DNA of 64,000 bases from Alkalibacterium sp034520745. GTDB taxonomy: Bacteria; Bacillota; Bacilli; Lactobacillales; Carnobacteriaceae_A. Both the position numbers and the translations under genes were made by a program. Positions 56,298-64,000 of the stretch are shown in pieces. Each line of letters begins with the position of its first letter. Positions within the stretch are counted from its first letter, which is position 1. A model generated the notes under the pieces. The model was given only the letters and a program-made list of their open reading frames with translations, made no database searches and was not told where the DNA came from. The stretch covers positions 1-64,000 of the forward strand of contig JAXHNF010000005.1 in assembly GCA_034520745.1 (NCBI GenBank), in the 5' to 3' direction.

Positions 56298-57320
56298 TCA
56301 CTTCTGCAGGTATCCCTTGATTTTCCGCTGACTGTTGAAAGCCGTCCTGAATATTTCTTCAGCTACTTTTTCACCGTTGTGGTAGACACTGTGGTCTGTC
56401 AGTTTCAGAAAATCATCAGAAATGATCATGGGGACTTCTTCTTTCAGTCCATTGAAATCATGTTCGACCTGAAGAAGATACTCTTCGCTGCTTTCGTGTT
56501 CAATATACTCTTCGGGTACTTTCCCGATATTCGTCAGGGCAATATCGATAAATTTAGTCCCCAAATGCTTATGCAGGACTCTGATATGATCCGCATCATT
56601 GAGTCCTTCCGTTTCACCGAACTGAGTCATGATGTTGGATATATATACCACTTTACCTTCAGTTTCCGCTACAGCTTTTCCGATAGCGGGGATCATGAGG
56701 TTAGGCAGGATGCTGGTAAACAGACTCCCCGGTCCCAGGACAACCATATCTGCATCCATGATGGCCGAGACAACTTTTCGACTCGCATGAACTTCACGTT
56801 CTTCTTCCACGCAGGATACAGTGACAAAATCAATGACCTTGTCTTTTTTTGGTATCTCGGACTCTCCTGTTTGTGTCGTTCCATCAGTATACGTCGCATG
56901 GAGGTTCAACGGTTCTTCCGCAGCAGGATAGACATGTCCCTTGACATGCATCATTTTTGCCAGCAGCTGTATGGCTTCATATATGTTCCCGCTCATGTCA
57001 GCCATTGCAGAAATGATCAGATTCCCAATCGTATGACCGGACAGACTCTGATCATCCGATCGGAAGCGATACTGAAATATTTCGCGATGCAGTTCCGGAA
57101 TTTCAGAAAGAGCAGTCAGAACATTCCTCAGATCACCCGGCGGGACAGCATTGAAGCTTCTCCGTAATGCTCCACTGCTCCCGCCGTCATCCGCGACGGT
57201 GACGACAGCCGTGATGTCGGCATCTTTTTCTTTCAGACTTTTTAATATGACGGGCAAACCTGTCCCGCCACCTATAACAACTATTTTCGGTTTTCTTTTC
57301 TTGAATACTTCCTGCTTCAT
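56298..57320 (-). CDS. yvcK: YvcK / CofD-like gluconeogenesis factor
   Basis: 340 residues, intact. PKIVVIGGGTGLPVILKSLKEKDADITAVVTVADDGGSSGALRRSF contains the UDP-sugar and phosphate-binding loops. Then AVPPGDLRNVLTALSE, SGHTIGNLIISAM and LGPGSLFTSILPNLMIPAIGKAV. In Bacillus and Listeria YvcK binds UDP-GlcNAc and coordinates cell-wall precursor flux on gluconeogenic carbon sources. The start overlaps the rapZ stop by 4 bases (ATGA). Confidence 0.96.
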   Translation of the reverse strand: MKQEVFKKRKPKIVVIGGGTGLPVILKSLKEKDADITAVVTVADDGGSSGALRRSFNAVPPGDLRNVLTALSEIPELHREIFQYRFRSDDQSLSGHTIGNLIISAMADMSGNIYEAIQLLAKMMHVKGHVYPAAEEPLNLHATYTDGTTQTGESEIPKKDKVIDFVTVSCVEEEREVHASRKVVSAIMDADMVVLGPGSLFTSILPNLMIPAIGKAVAETEGKVVYISNIMTQFGETEGLNDADHIRVLHKHLGTKFIDIALTNIGKVPEEYIEHESSEEYLLQVEHDFNGLKEEVPMIISDDFLKLTDHSVYHNGEKVAEEIFRTAFNSQRKIKGYLQK

Positions 57321-58204
57321 GATCGCACCGTAGACTCCTTTACTTTATCTTTGTCGCGATGCGACACATTCACATGATATCCATCCGATTTAATCTGTTT
57401 TGCTATACGTTCGGCCAAAGCGACTGACCGGTGTTTCCCGCCTGTACAGCCTACCGCGATCGTTACATTGCTCTTGCCTTCTTTTTTATAACCCGGCAGT
57501 GTATAATCGATCAGATCAATAAATTTTTTGTAAAAGGTTTCTGTTTCTGTCTGCTGCATGACATAGTCGTAAACTGGCTTGTCGAGTCCAGTCTGCGGGC
57601 GAAGTTCTTCGATATAATGCGGATTTGGCAGAAACCGGACATCCATGACGATGTCAGCATCGATCGGCAAGCCGTATTTGAAGCCAAATGAGACGATTTC
57701 GACCCGGAACATCTGATTCTCTTTTTCCTGAAATTCTTTGATCAGCAGTTCCCTCAATTGACGCGGCGTTTTTTTAGAAGTGTCAATGACTAGCTGTGCC
57801 CGTCTTTTGATCTGTTTCAGCAGTTCGCGCTCTTTTTTTATGCCTTCGATGGTCCGTTTGTTCTTTGCCAGCGGATGGGCACGTCTCGTTTCTTTGTAGC
57901 GAGTGACCAGTTCTTCATCTGTCGCTTCCAGAAAAACGATGCGTGTAGTGATATGAGGCGTATTGTCCATTGTCACAAGGACTTGGTCGACTTCTTCAAA
58001 AAAATCTTTCATTCTCAAGTCCATAACTAAAGCGATTTTACTGAACTGTCCGGATTCCCGGACGAGTTTCCAGAATGTGGGTAAAAGATTCGGGGGCATA
58101 TTGTCGATACAGTAGTATCCCATATCTTCAAAACTCTGCATGGCAACGGTTTTTCCCGCCCCGCTCATTCCGGTAATGATGACAAGTTCAAGTTTTTCAT
58201 TCAT
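57317..58204 (-). CDS. rapZ: RapZ / YvcJ nucleotide-binding protein
   Basis: Start taken at ATG 58204 (AGGAG 8 nt upstream) rather than GTG 58213. N-terminal P-loop LVIITGMSGAGKTVAMQSFEDMGYYCIDNMPPNLLP, then FLEATDEELVTRYKETRRAHPLA. The C-terminal RapZ domain: VEIVSFGFKYGLPIDADIVMDVRFLPNPHYIEELRPQTGLD and IAVGCTGGKHRSVALAERIA. About 295 residues, intact. In enterics RapZ controls GlmS mRNA decay; in Bacillus YvcJ hydrolyses GTP and affects competence. Confidence 0.95.
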   Translation of the reverse strand: MNEKLELVIITGMSGAGKTVAMQSFEDMGYYCIDNMPPNLLPTFWKLVRESGQFSKIALVMDLRMKDFFEEVDQVLVTMDNTPHITTRIVFLEATDEELVTRYKETRRAHPLAKNKRTIEGIKKERELLKQIKRRAQLVIDTSKKTPRQLRELLIKEFQEKENQMFRVEIVSFGFKYGLPIDADIVMDVRFLPNPHYIEELRPQTGLDKPVYDYVMQQTETETFYKKFIDLIDYTLPGYKKEGKSNVTIAVGCTGGKHRSVALAERIAKQIKSDGYHVNVSHRDKDKVKESTVRS

Positions 58205-58343
58205 CCGACTCACTCCTATCGATCCGCTTGGTTTACTTTTTATTTTAACTCGATTCCATTAATTATAACATCCCTGGCGTGTCATTACTACCGCCTTCCT
58301 GAAAAGTCATATCTTAGTCATAGTAGCAGGATTTAGTTTCAAC

Positions 58344-58387
58344 TAAAAAAACTGCCGGTCAGGTTATTCCCAATCGGCAGTTTTTTC
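58344..58387 (-). terminator. terminator behind DUF2892 gene
   Basis: AAAAAACTGCCG / CGGCAGTTTTTT stem with a 17-nt loop, T-run on both strands. Confidence 0.75.
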
Positions 58388-58390
58388 TTT

Positions 58391-58585
58391 TTAATTCATT
58401 TCACATGTGTCAGTTTTCAGCAGTGCATATGCTCCACACCGCTGAGTCAGTCCCGTAATGAGTAAAGGGATAGAAGCCAGACCGACCCATCTGAACGGAG
58501 TCGATTTTAAAAATAACACCGGGAAAAGAATGATCGCCAGAACGATCCTGATCATCCTGTCCTTTTCTCCAACATTCTTTTTCAT
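58391..58585 (-). CDS. DUF2892 small membrane protein (YgaP-type)
   Basis: ATG 58585 with AGGAGG 8 nt upstream; 64 residues. MKKNVGEKDRMIRIVLAIILFPVLFL, then WVGLASIPLLITGLTQRCGAYALLKTDTCEMN: two membrane helices and the paired C-terminal Cys typical of the YgaP membrane domain, without the rhodanese domain. Function unknown; sulfur or thiol handling is suspected for the family. Confidence 0.85.
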   Translation of the reverse strand: MKKNVGEKDRMIRIVLAIILFPVLFLKSTPFRWVGLASIPLLITGLTQRCGAYALLKTDTCEMN

Positions 58586-58617
58586 CAATACGTCCTCCTT
58601 TTGAACTGTTACAGCTG

Positions 58618-60345
58618 TTAAAAGTCGACCATCGAACGAATATCAGCTTCGAAGGCTTCAACTTTTTCCATGACTGCTACACCGGAATCATCACACGCCG
58701 AAATATAAAATTTAATTTTTGGTTCAGTTCCCGACGGACGAACGGCGATCCAGCTGGAATCAGCCAGGGTGTACTTCAGCACATTTGCTGACGGAAGATC
58801 CATTTTTTCTTTTGCTGTCCCTTTTTCACGTGTCTGGGCTTTGTAATCTTCCACCATAGCAGACTTGGATATCTCCAAATCTTCCTGGAACATTGGTACG
58901 GAGGCCGCTCATTATCTCTTTGATTTTTTCTGTGCCTTCCATGCCTTCCATCTTAACGGAGATCGTTTTTTCTACGAAGTGTCCATGTTCATGATAAAGT
59001 TCATGGATCGCGTCGAACAGACTGTAACCCTGTTCTTTATAGTATGCGGTCATTTCAGCCACCATGACCAGAGCCTGGATCGCATCCTTGTCTCTTACAA
59101 AGGGTTGAATGAGATAACCATAACTTTCTTCAAATCCGTACATGAATGTTTTAGAATGGTCCGCTTCATACTGTTTGACTTTTTCTGCAATGAACTTGAA
59201 TCCTGTCAGCACATTGACCGTTTCGACACCGTACTTATTAGCTATGACACTGGGCAGATCACTGGAAACGATCGACTTGAGCATGACGCTGTTTTGAGGC
59301 AATGTTTCCTTGGTCGTATGTGCTTTGAAAATATACTCGACCATCAAAGCGGCAATCTGATTACCTGACAGCACTTCATAATGCCCTTCAGCCGTTTTCA
59401 CCGCAATCCCCAGTCGGTCTCCGTCCGGATCTGTCGCGATCAGAACATCCGCATCGACTTCCTGGCCTTTTTCAATGGCCATTTTGAAAGGCTTCAGGGT
59501 CTTCCGGATTCGGTGACTTGCACCGTGGAAAAATCAGGATCGGGTTTTGACTGTTCTTCAACGAATGAGACATTCTCTGAAACCAATCTGTTTCAAGGCT
59601 TTTTCACCCAGCATCTGTCCGGTACCATGCAGGGGAGTGAAAACGATTTTCAGCTTTTTGCTTTGTCGGTCTATCAGGTCCTGATCGATCGTTACTGTTC
59701 TGAGAGCTTCCAGGTATTTTCGGTCTACATCTTTGCCAATAAACTTGAGCAGACCCTCTTTCTCAGCTTGCTTTCTATCCAGTGCATCGATCGACAGGAT
59801 ATCCTTCACACTTCTTACATAAGTAGTCAGGTCATCTGCTTCTTTTGGCGGCAGTTGTCCGCCATCTTCCCCGTATACTTTGTATCCATTGTATTCAGGC
59901 GGGTTGTGACTGGCTGTGATCATGATCCCCGCAGCCGCATTCAGGTGTCTTACTGCAAAAGACAATTCCGGGGTAGGGCGAAGGTCTTCAAAACATACGC
60001 TTTAATCCCGTGGGCAGCGAGCGTACGAGCAGCTTCTATAGAAAATTCTCTGGACATGTGACGTGAATCGTAGGCAATGGCTACACCTCGACCTTTCATC
60101 TTTTCACCCTGTTTTTCTATGAAAAGCGCCAAGCCTTCAGTAGCCTGTCTGACAGTGTATTTATTCATTCGATTGGTTCCGGCGCCGATGATTCCACGCA
60201 TGCCGGCTGTCCCGAATTCAAGTGATGTATAGAAAGCATCCTCAAGCAAAGACTCATCTTCCTGATTTTTTTCCAGGTCGCTCTTCAGCGATTCATCCAA
60301 GTCTTTATGATTCAGCCATGTCTGATATGTGTTTTTCCATTCCAT
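58618..60345 (-). CDS. pgcA: phosphoglucomutase/phosphomannomutase, PgcA type (frameshifted)
   Basis: Interconverts glucose-6-phosphate and glucose-1-phosphate, feeding GalU and the glycogen genes. ATG 60345: MEWKNTYQTWLNHKDLDESLKSDLE, FGTAGMRGIIGAGTNRMNKYTVRQATEG, VAIAYDSRHMS, the phosphoserine loop GIMITASHNPPEYNGYKVYGEDGGQ, the Mg2+ loop ATDPDGDRLGIAV, sugar loop YGFEESYGYLI and phosphate loop SWIAVRPSGTEPKIKFYIS. About 575 residues, standard. Frames break near 59960, 59570, 59480-59560 and 58880. Confidence 0.92.
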
Positions 60346-60492
60346 TGATATCCCTCGTCTCTGTATGATGTTAGTTCGGTTACCTATTATGCTTTAATTG
60401 TATCATGTTTAAAGCAGCCGTGCATAAGAAAAGGACACGTATAATTAAATAACTCAAGTTATAATTATATTTAAAACATACGCTGCTGATTA

Positions 60493-60534
60493 TAAAAAAA
60501 GAAGCCTCTGAGTATTTTCTGTCAGAGACTTCTT
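60493..60534 (-). terminator. trxB terminator
   Basis: AAGAAGCCTCTGA / TCAGAGACTTCTT with T7 on the minus strand, 16 bases behind the trxB stop. Confidence 0.85.
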
Positions 60535-60549
60535 GCTACAAATCTTTTA

Positions 60550-61506
60550 TTAGACTTTCTGTTTTTCCATTTTTTCTTTCAATTCTTCGACGTACTGATA
60601 GGCTGCATTACCTGCAACAGATCCGTCTCCGACAGCCGTGGCCACTTGTCTCAGTACCGTATCTCTAACATCACCGATAGCGAGATTTCCGGACCTGAGT
60701 CATCATGTTGGCATCTGTTTCGATCCATCCTTCTTCATTGGTAATGCCTAACGAACTGAACGCATCAGAATTCGGCAGTATGCCGATATAGATGAACGCA
60801 CCATCTGCTTCAACTAGAGACGTGTCTCCGTTTTTGACATTCTTGATCTGAACACCTGACACTTTGTCATCTCCGACGATTTCCTCGACAACGGAGTCCC
60901 AGATGAAGTCTCACTTTTTCATTTTTAAATGCCCGGTCCTGAAGGATCTTCTGAGCTCTGAGTTTGTCTCTGCGGTGAATGATCGTCACCTTATCTGCAA
61001 ACTGAGTGAGGTAAGCTCCTTCTTCCACAGCCGAATCGCCACCACCGACGACAACGACATGCTTGTTTCTGAAGAATGCCCCGTCACAGACGGCACAGTA
61101 TGAAACGCCGCGTCCGTTGAGTTTGCCCGCTTCGCCTTTGACGCCGAGCTTTTTATGTTCTGCTCCGGTGGCAAATAATAATGACTTTAGCCAGATATTT
61201 TTTATCGGACGTGATGATTTCCTTGAACGTATCTTTATCAACGATTTCCTGTACATCTCCGTAAACATGTCCGGCACCGAACTGTTCGGCCCCTTCAAGC
61301 ATTTTCATCGACAGATCAGGTCCCATGATACTTTTGAATCCTGAATAGTTTTCGATTTCTGCTGTATTGTTCATCTGCCCACCCGGGATGCCTCTTTCCA
61401 GCATCAGTGTTTTTAGGTTAGACCGAGAGGCATACAAGGCGGCTGTCAGCCCACTGGGTCCTGCACCAATCACGATCACATCATAAACTGTTTTTACATC
61501 TTCCAT
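60550..61506 (-). CDS. trxB: thioredoxin reductase (frameshifted)
   Basis: NADPH-dependent flavoenzyme. YDVIVIGAGPSGLTAALYASRSNLKTLMLERGIPGGQMNNTAEIENYSGF (FAD), redox disulfide YCAVCDGAFF, VVVVGGGDSAVEEGAYLTQFADKVTIIHRRDKLRA (NADPH), GAFIYIGILPNSDAF, NLAIGDVRDTVLRQVATAVGDGSVAG (FAD) and the C-terminus EKMEKQKV. About 318 residues. Breaks lie near 61180, 60880-60900 and 60690. Strong promoter at 61608-61635. Spx commonly activates trxB in Firmicutes. Confidence 0.95.
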
Positions 61507-61607
61507 TCGAATATGCTCCTCTCACCAAGCATTGACTAGTATTTAAATCACTCTTATAGTTAGTCTAAATTCCACTACTTACTTTTTGTAAGTCTTTCAC
61601 CTTTTAT

Positions 61608-61635
61608 AGTTTACCAGAATCTCAGAATTTGTCAA
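61608..61635 (-). promoter_or_regulatory. trxB promoter
   Basis: Minus strand: TTGACA (61630-61635), 16 bp, TAAACT (61608-61613); leader about 95 nt. Confidence 0.7.
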
Positions 61636-61731
61636 GCATAACAGAACTCCTTTCATAAACAGCATGACGCTTCCTGCTGGTTATAAAAGGAGCTCGGCTG
61701 GTCTTTGGGAACCTTACTTAGAAATGAACGG

Positions 61732-62672
61732 TCAGTCTTCTTCGTGAGTTTCCAGTTCATGTGATTCCGGATCCATGCTGTTGTGTATCGGGCCTGATTC
61801 CAGTTCTTTACTTAAGTCTAAAATATACTTTTTCAGGTCATCTTTAACCTGAGGGTGTTTCAAACCGTACTGAATCGTTGTTTTCAGGAAGCCGAACTTA
61901 TCTCCAACATCATAGCGCTCGCCTTTAAATTCCTTGGCGAATACACGCTGGGTCTTATTCAGCTCATCTATAGCATCAGTCAGCTGAATCTCCCCACCGA
62001 CTCCCGGTTCAAGGGTTTCCAGAATATTGAATATCTCAGGCATCAGTAAGTAACGACCAATGATGGCCAAATCACTCGGTGCATCAGCCGGATCAGGTTT
62101 CTCTACAAATTTACGGACATTGTAAAGGCCGTCTTCAGCTTCGGTTTCAGGATCGATGATACCGTAGTCACGTTTCTTCAACGCGGGACACGCATAACTA
62201 GCGAAGATCGAAGCACCCAGGTCCATAGCCCTCGATCAGCTGTTTTGTCAATGGAACTTCATCAGCCATGACATCATCACCCAGCATGACAACAAAAGGC
62301 TCATCGCCTACAAAGGCTTTGGCCTGAAGTACGGCATGCCTCGAGCCCGAGGGGATAAGGTTGTCTGACAAAATAAAGGTTCAGACCTGTTGTCTCTTCG
62401 ACGAGTCCAAGCAGTTCTTCCTTGCCTTTTTTACGCAGGCTTCTTCCAGTTCCGGGTTGGAGTCGAAATGATCTTCGATTGGTCTTTTCAGTTTTCCGGT
62501 AATGATCAGGATGTCCTCGATGCCAGACGCGATGGCTTCTTCCACAATGAACTGAATCGTCGGCTTGTCGACGATCGGAATCATTTCTTTAGGCATAGCT
62601 TTTGTCGCCGGCAAGAACCAGTGTGCCATATCCTGCGGACAGGGATGATCGCCTTTCTCGACTTTCTCTCAT
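61732..62672 (-). CDS. galU: UTP-glucose-1-phosphate uridylyltransferase GalU (frameshifted)
   Basis: Makes UDP-glucose for polysaccharides and glycolipids. ATG 62672 (AAAGGAG upstream) gives MRKVEKAIIPAAGYGT-LPATKAMPKEMIPIVDKPTIQFIVEEAIASGIEDILIITG after correcting slips near 62630-62665. Then the loop with KRPIEDHFD, a middle part YACPALKKRDYGIIDPETEAEDGLYNVRKFVEKPDPADAPSDLAIIGRYLLMPEIF and IQLTDAIDEL. About 313 residues with a charged tail ending HELETHEED. Breaks also near 62390 and 62230. gpsA lies 43 bases upstream. Confidence 0.93.
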
Positions 62673-62715
62673 TTTCTCTCTACTCCTTTACTTCTAGCTG
62701 TTCAGACAAAGGGAT

Positions 62716-63741
62716 TCACTCCGCCTTGCCTTCTCGTTTGCATCAGATTAAGTATAACATATTTAACCTCAGCATCCTCGTATAACACATTGTATAAGGC
62801 TTCAGTGATCGGCATCTCGATAGCGCGTGACCCGAGCCAGCTCAATAGGCCGCTTGCGTGGTTGATACACCTTCGACCACCATTCCCATATTCTCAAGAA
62901 CAGAATCGATTTTTTTACCTTTGCCCAGCTGGTAACCGGCTCTCCAGTTGCGAGAGTGCGGACTGGTGCAGGTTAACGTCAGGTTCCCCGACGCCACTGA
63001 GCCCCAATGAAGGTCAGACGGGATTCGGCTCCTGACTCAACACCCAGTCGGCTGATTTCAGCGAGGCCGCGCGTGACCAGTCCCGGCTTTTGCGTTGCCA
63101 CCGATAACCGAGTCCGGAGATGATTCCGGCTCCAAGAGCTATAATATTTTTCAGAGCCGCTCCTATCTCAACACCGATGATGTCTGTATTCGTATAGACA
63201 CGGAAATAGTCATTGATAAACAGTGACTGGACGTAGCGTGCACTCTATTAAGACGCGTTGGCACCGCGGCCGGTGATGGTGGTCAGATCCCGCTTGATCG
63301 ACTTCCTCGGCATGGCTTGGCCCCGGACAAGTGCGACCATGCCAGCGGTGAATCACCTCAGAAGCAAGTTTCTTCAATGAATAGTGGAAATACGCTTGTG
63401 CGTCTGACGTTCAAGACCTTTCGAGGCATCGAATGACCGGTCATTTTCCTATCAGGATCTTATTCAGTTTCTGCGCCAGGTCTCTTATTCCACTCGTTGG
63501 AATAACAACGACAATTGCCTCAGCACCATCAACTGCTTTTTTCAGATCCGTCGTCGCAGTGATGTTTTTTGGAAATTCAAATTCAGGCAAATAATGCTTA
63601 TTGGTATGGTCCGTGTTGATTTCATCCTGCTGTTCTTCATCTCTCGTCCAGATCTGTGAACATGATGACCATTTTCATCCAGGACGCTGGCTAGGGCGCT
63701 GCCCCATGAGCCTGCTCCTAAACGGCGAGTTTACTTCCCAT
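62716..63741 (-). CDS. gpsA: glycerol-3-phosphate dehydrogenase [NAD(P)+] GpsA (frameshifted)
   Basis: Reduces dihydroxyacetone phosphate for phospholipid synthesis. ATG 63741 with AAAGGAG upstream: MGSKLAVLGAGSWGSALASVLDENGHHV (Rossmann GxGxxG), WTRDEEQQDEINTDHTNKHYLPEFEFPKNITATTDLKKAV and AEAIVVVIPTSGIRDLAQKL. The substrate region around the essential Lys falls in heavily broken frames (62840-63450). The C-terminus reads EMPITEALYNVLYED and LMQTREGKAE (62716). About 340 residues. At least nine breaks, the most damaged gene in the window. Confidence 0.9.
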
Positions 63742-63761
63742 TTTACTCTCTCCTTTGAAAA

Positions 63762-64000
63762 TCAGAGTCTATTCATCACATTCAGCTGTTCTTCTGATCG
63801 TATTTTTTCTTCTTCTTCTTCTATATACTTTCTCTGGAGTCGACTCCTTCAGTGTAATGCGGAGGTCTGGGTAAACATAAAAGCGTCGGTAAATGATCAG
63901 ACCAATACTTGAGACCAGCAGTGATAAGTGGCAGTAGACCGTGTAGACCCTGTAAAGTCACCGATATACAGGCTGTCCGTTCGCATCCCTTCCTCATGAA
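63762..64000 (-). CDS. lgt: prolipoprotein diacylglyceryl transferase Lgt, C-terminal part
   Basis: The right edge cuts the gene; the last ~79 codons are present. HEEGMRTDSLYIGDF matches the conserved Lgt motif before its last membrane helix, followed by an SLITAGLSIGLIIYRR-type helix and a charged tail (EGVDSRE, EEEEKIRSEEQLNVMNRL) ending at 63762. One slip lies near 63950. Lgt attaches diacylglycerol to lipobox Cys, as needed by the lipoproteins in this window. Order lgt-gpsA-galU is common in Firmicutes. Confidence 0.8.

Noticed and set aside
56379..57167. 262-codon open frame on the plus strand
   Set aside because: It lies wholly antisense to yvcK, an intact conserved gene; composition is a mirror of that gene.
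59381..60061. 226-codon open frame on the plus strand
   Set aside because: Antisense to the phosphoglucomutase gene with its clear TASHNP and DPDGDR motifs; translation shows no protein-like pattern.

Overview
The window looks like chromosomal DNA of a low-to-moderate G+C Firmicute, most likely Lactobacillales (a Carnobacteriaceae-type organism such as Alkalibacterium or Marinilactibacillus is a guess). The basis is spx, floA, yvcK/rapZ/whiA, tex, sprT, rbsRKDACB, the glgBCDA order, strong AGGAGG-type ribosome sites and T-rich intrinsic terminators. Almost every long gene in the outer thirds (about 1-19.6 kb and 58-64 kb), and several in between, is broken by one or more 1-2 base frame changes inside well conserved housekeeping families. 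Uncorrected sequence indels are the simplest explanation, so gene ends below are reconstructed across these breaks and I do not call those genes pseudogenes.

Layout. 0-6 kb: glycogen operon glgB-glgC-glgD-glgA (minus). 6.2-8.1 kb: nfeD-like gene, floA and a small membrane ORF (plus). 8.3-12.4 kb: aromatic acid exporter, ABC1/UbiB kinase with a phasin-like partner, aldo/keto reductase (minus). 12.4-13.2 kb: spx with a row of two-component-type boxes in front of its promoter. 13.8-19.7 kb: ribose operon rbsRKDACB. 19.8-21.65 kb: a complete group II intron with an intact maturase, sitting directly behind a terminator hairpin. 21.9-28.8 kb: xylan module, with a sugar ABC transporter, a secreted GH10 xylanase with carbohydrate-binding domains and an SGNH esterase. 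XylR-type operators and a cre-like site precede the transporter and the xylanase. The minus-strand genes from 28.2 to 31.8 kb (gloA, ggt, ROK kinase, SGNH esterase) may be co-transcribed.

32-42.5 kb: VOC protein, AEC transporter, DUF1801 protein, tRNA-Leu(GAG), HAD phosphatase, SprT, Tex, two metallophosphoesterases and a MacAB-like efflux system. 43-44.8 kb: purine permease pbuG behind a guanine riboswitch and a paired PurBox. 44.9-48.4 kb: glutathione reductase overlapping a GT8 glycosyltransferase, then a split chromate transporter. 48.5-54.8 kb: two separate rnfC-rnfD pairs without any other rnf gene, separated by mgtC and a small Ig-like lipoprotein. 55.3-58.2 kb: rapZ-yvcK-whiA. 58.4-64 kb: DUF2892 protein, phosphoglucomutase, trxB, and galU-gpsA-lgt (lgt runs off the right edge).

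How it fits together: glycogen synthesis, phosphoglucomutase and GalU share glucose-1-phosphate; the xylan and ribose modules supply pentoses; Spx, thioredoxin reductase, glutathione reductase and the RnfCD pairs point to redox management. The least explained items are the doubled RnfC-RnfD modules with GTGAAA/TTTCAC inverted repeats upstream, two apparently free-standing small RNA transcription units (about 28.0-28.15 kb and 31.96-32.09 kb, the latter antisense to a 15-residue ORF with an excellent ribosome site), a motif-repeat spacer at 42.6-42.9 kb, and the regularly spaced TGTGAC boxes upstream of spx.
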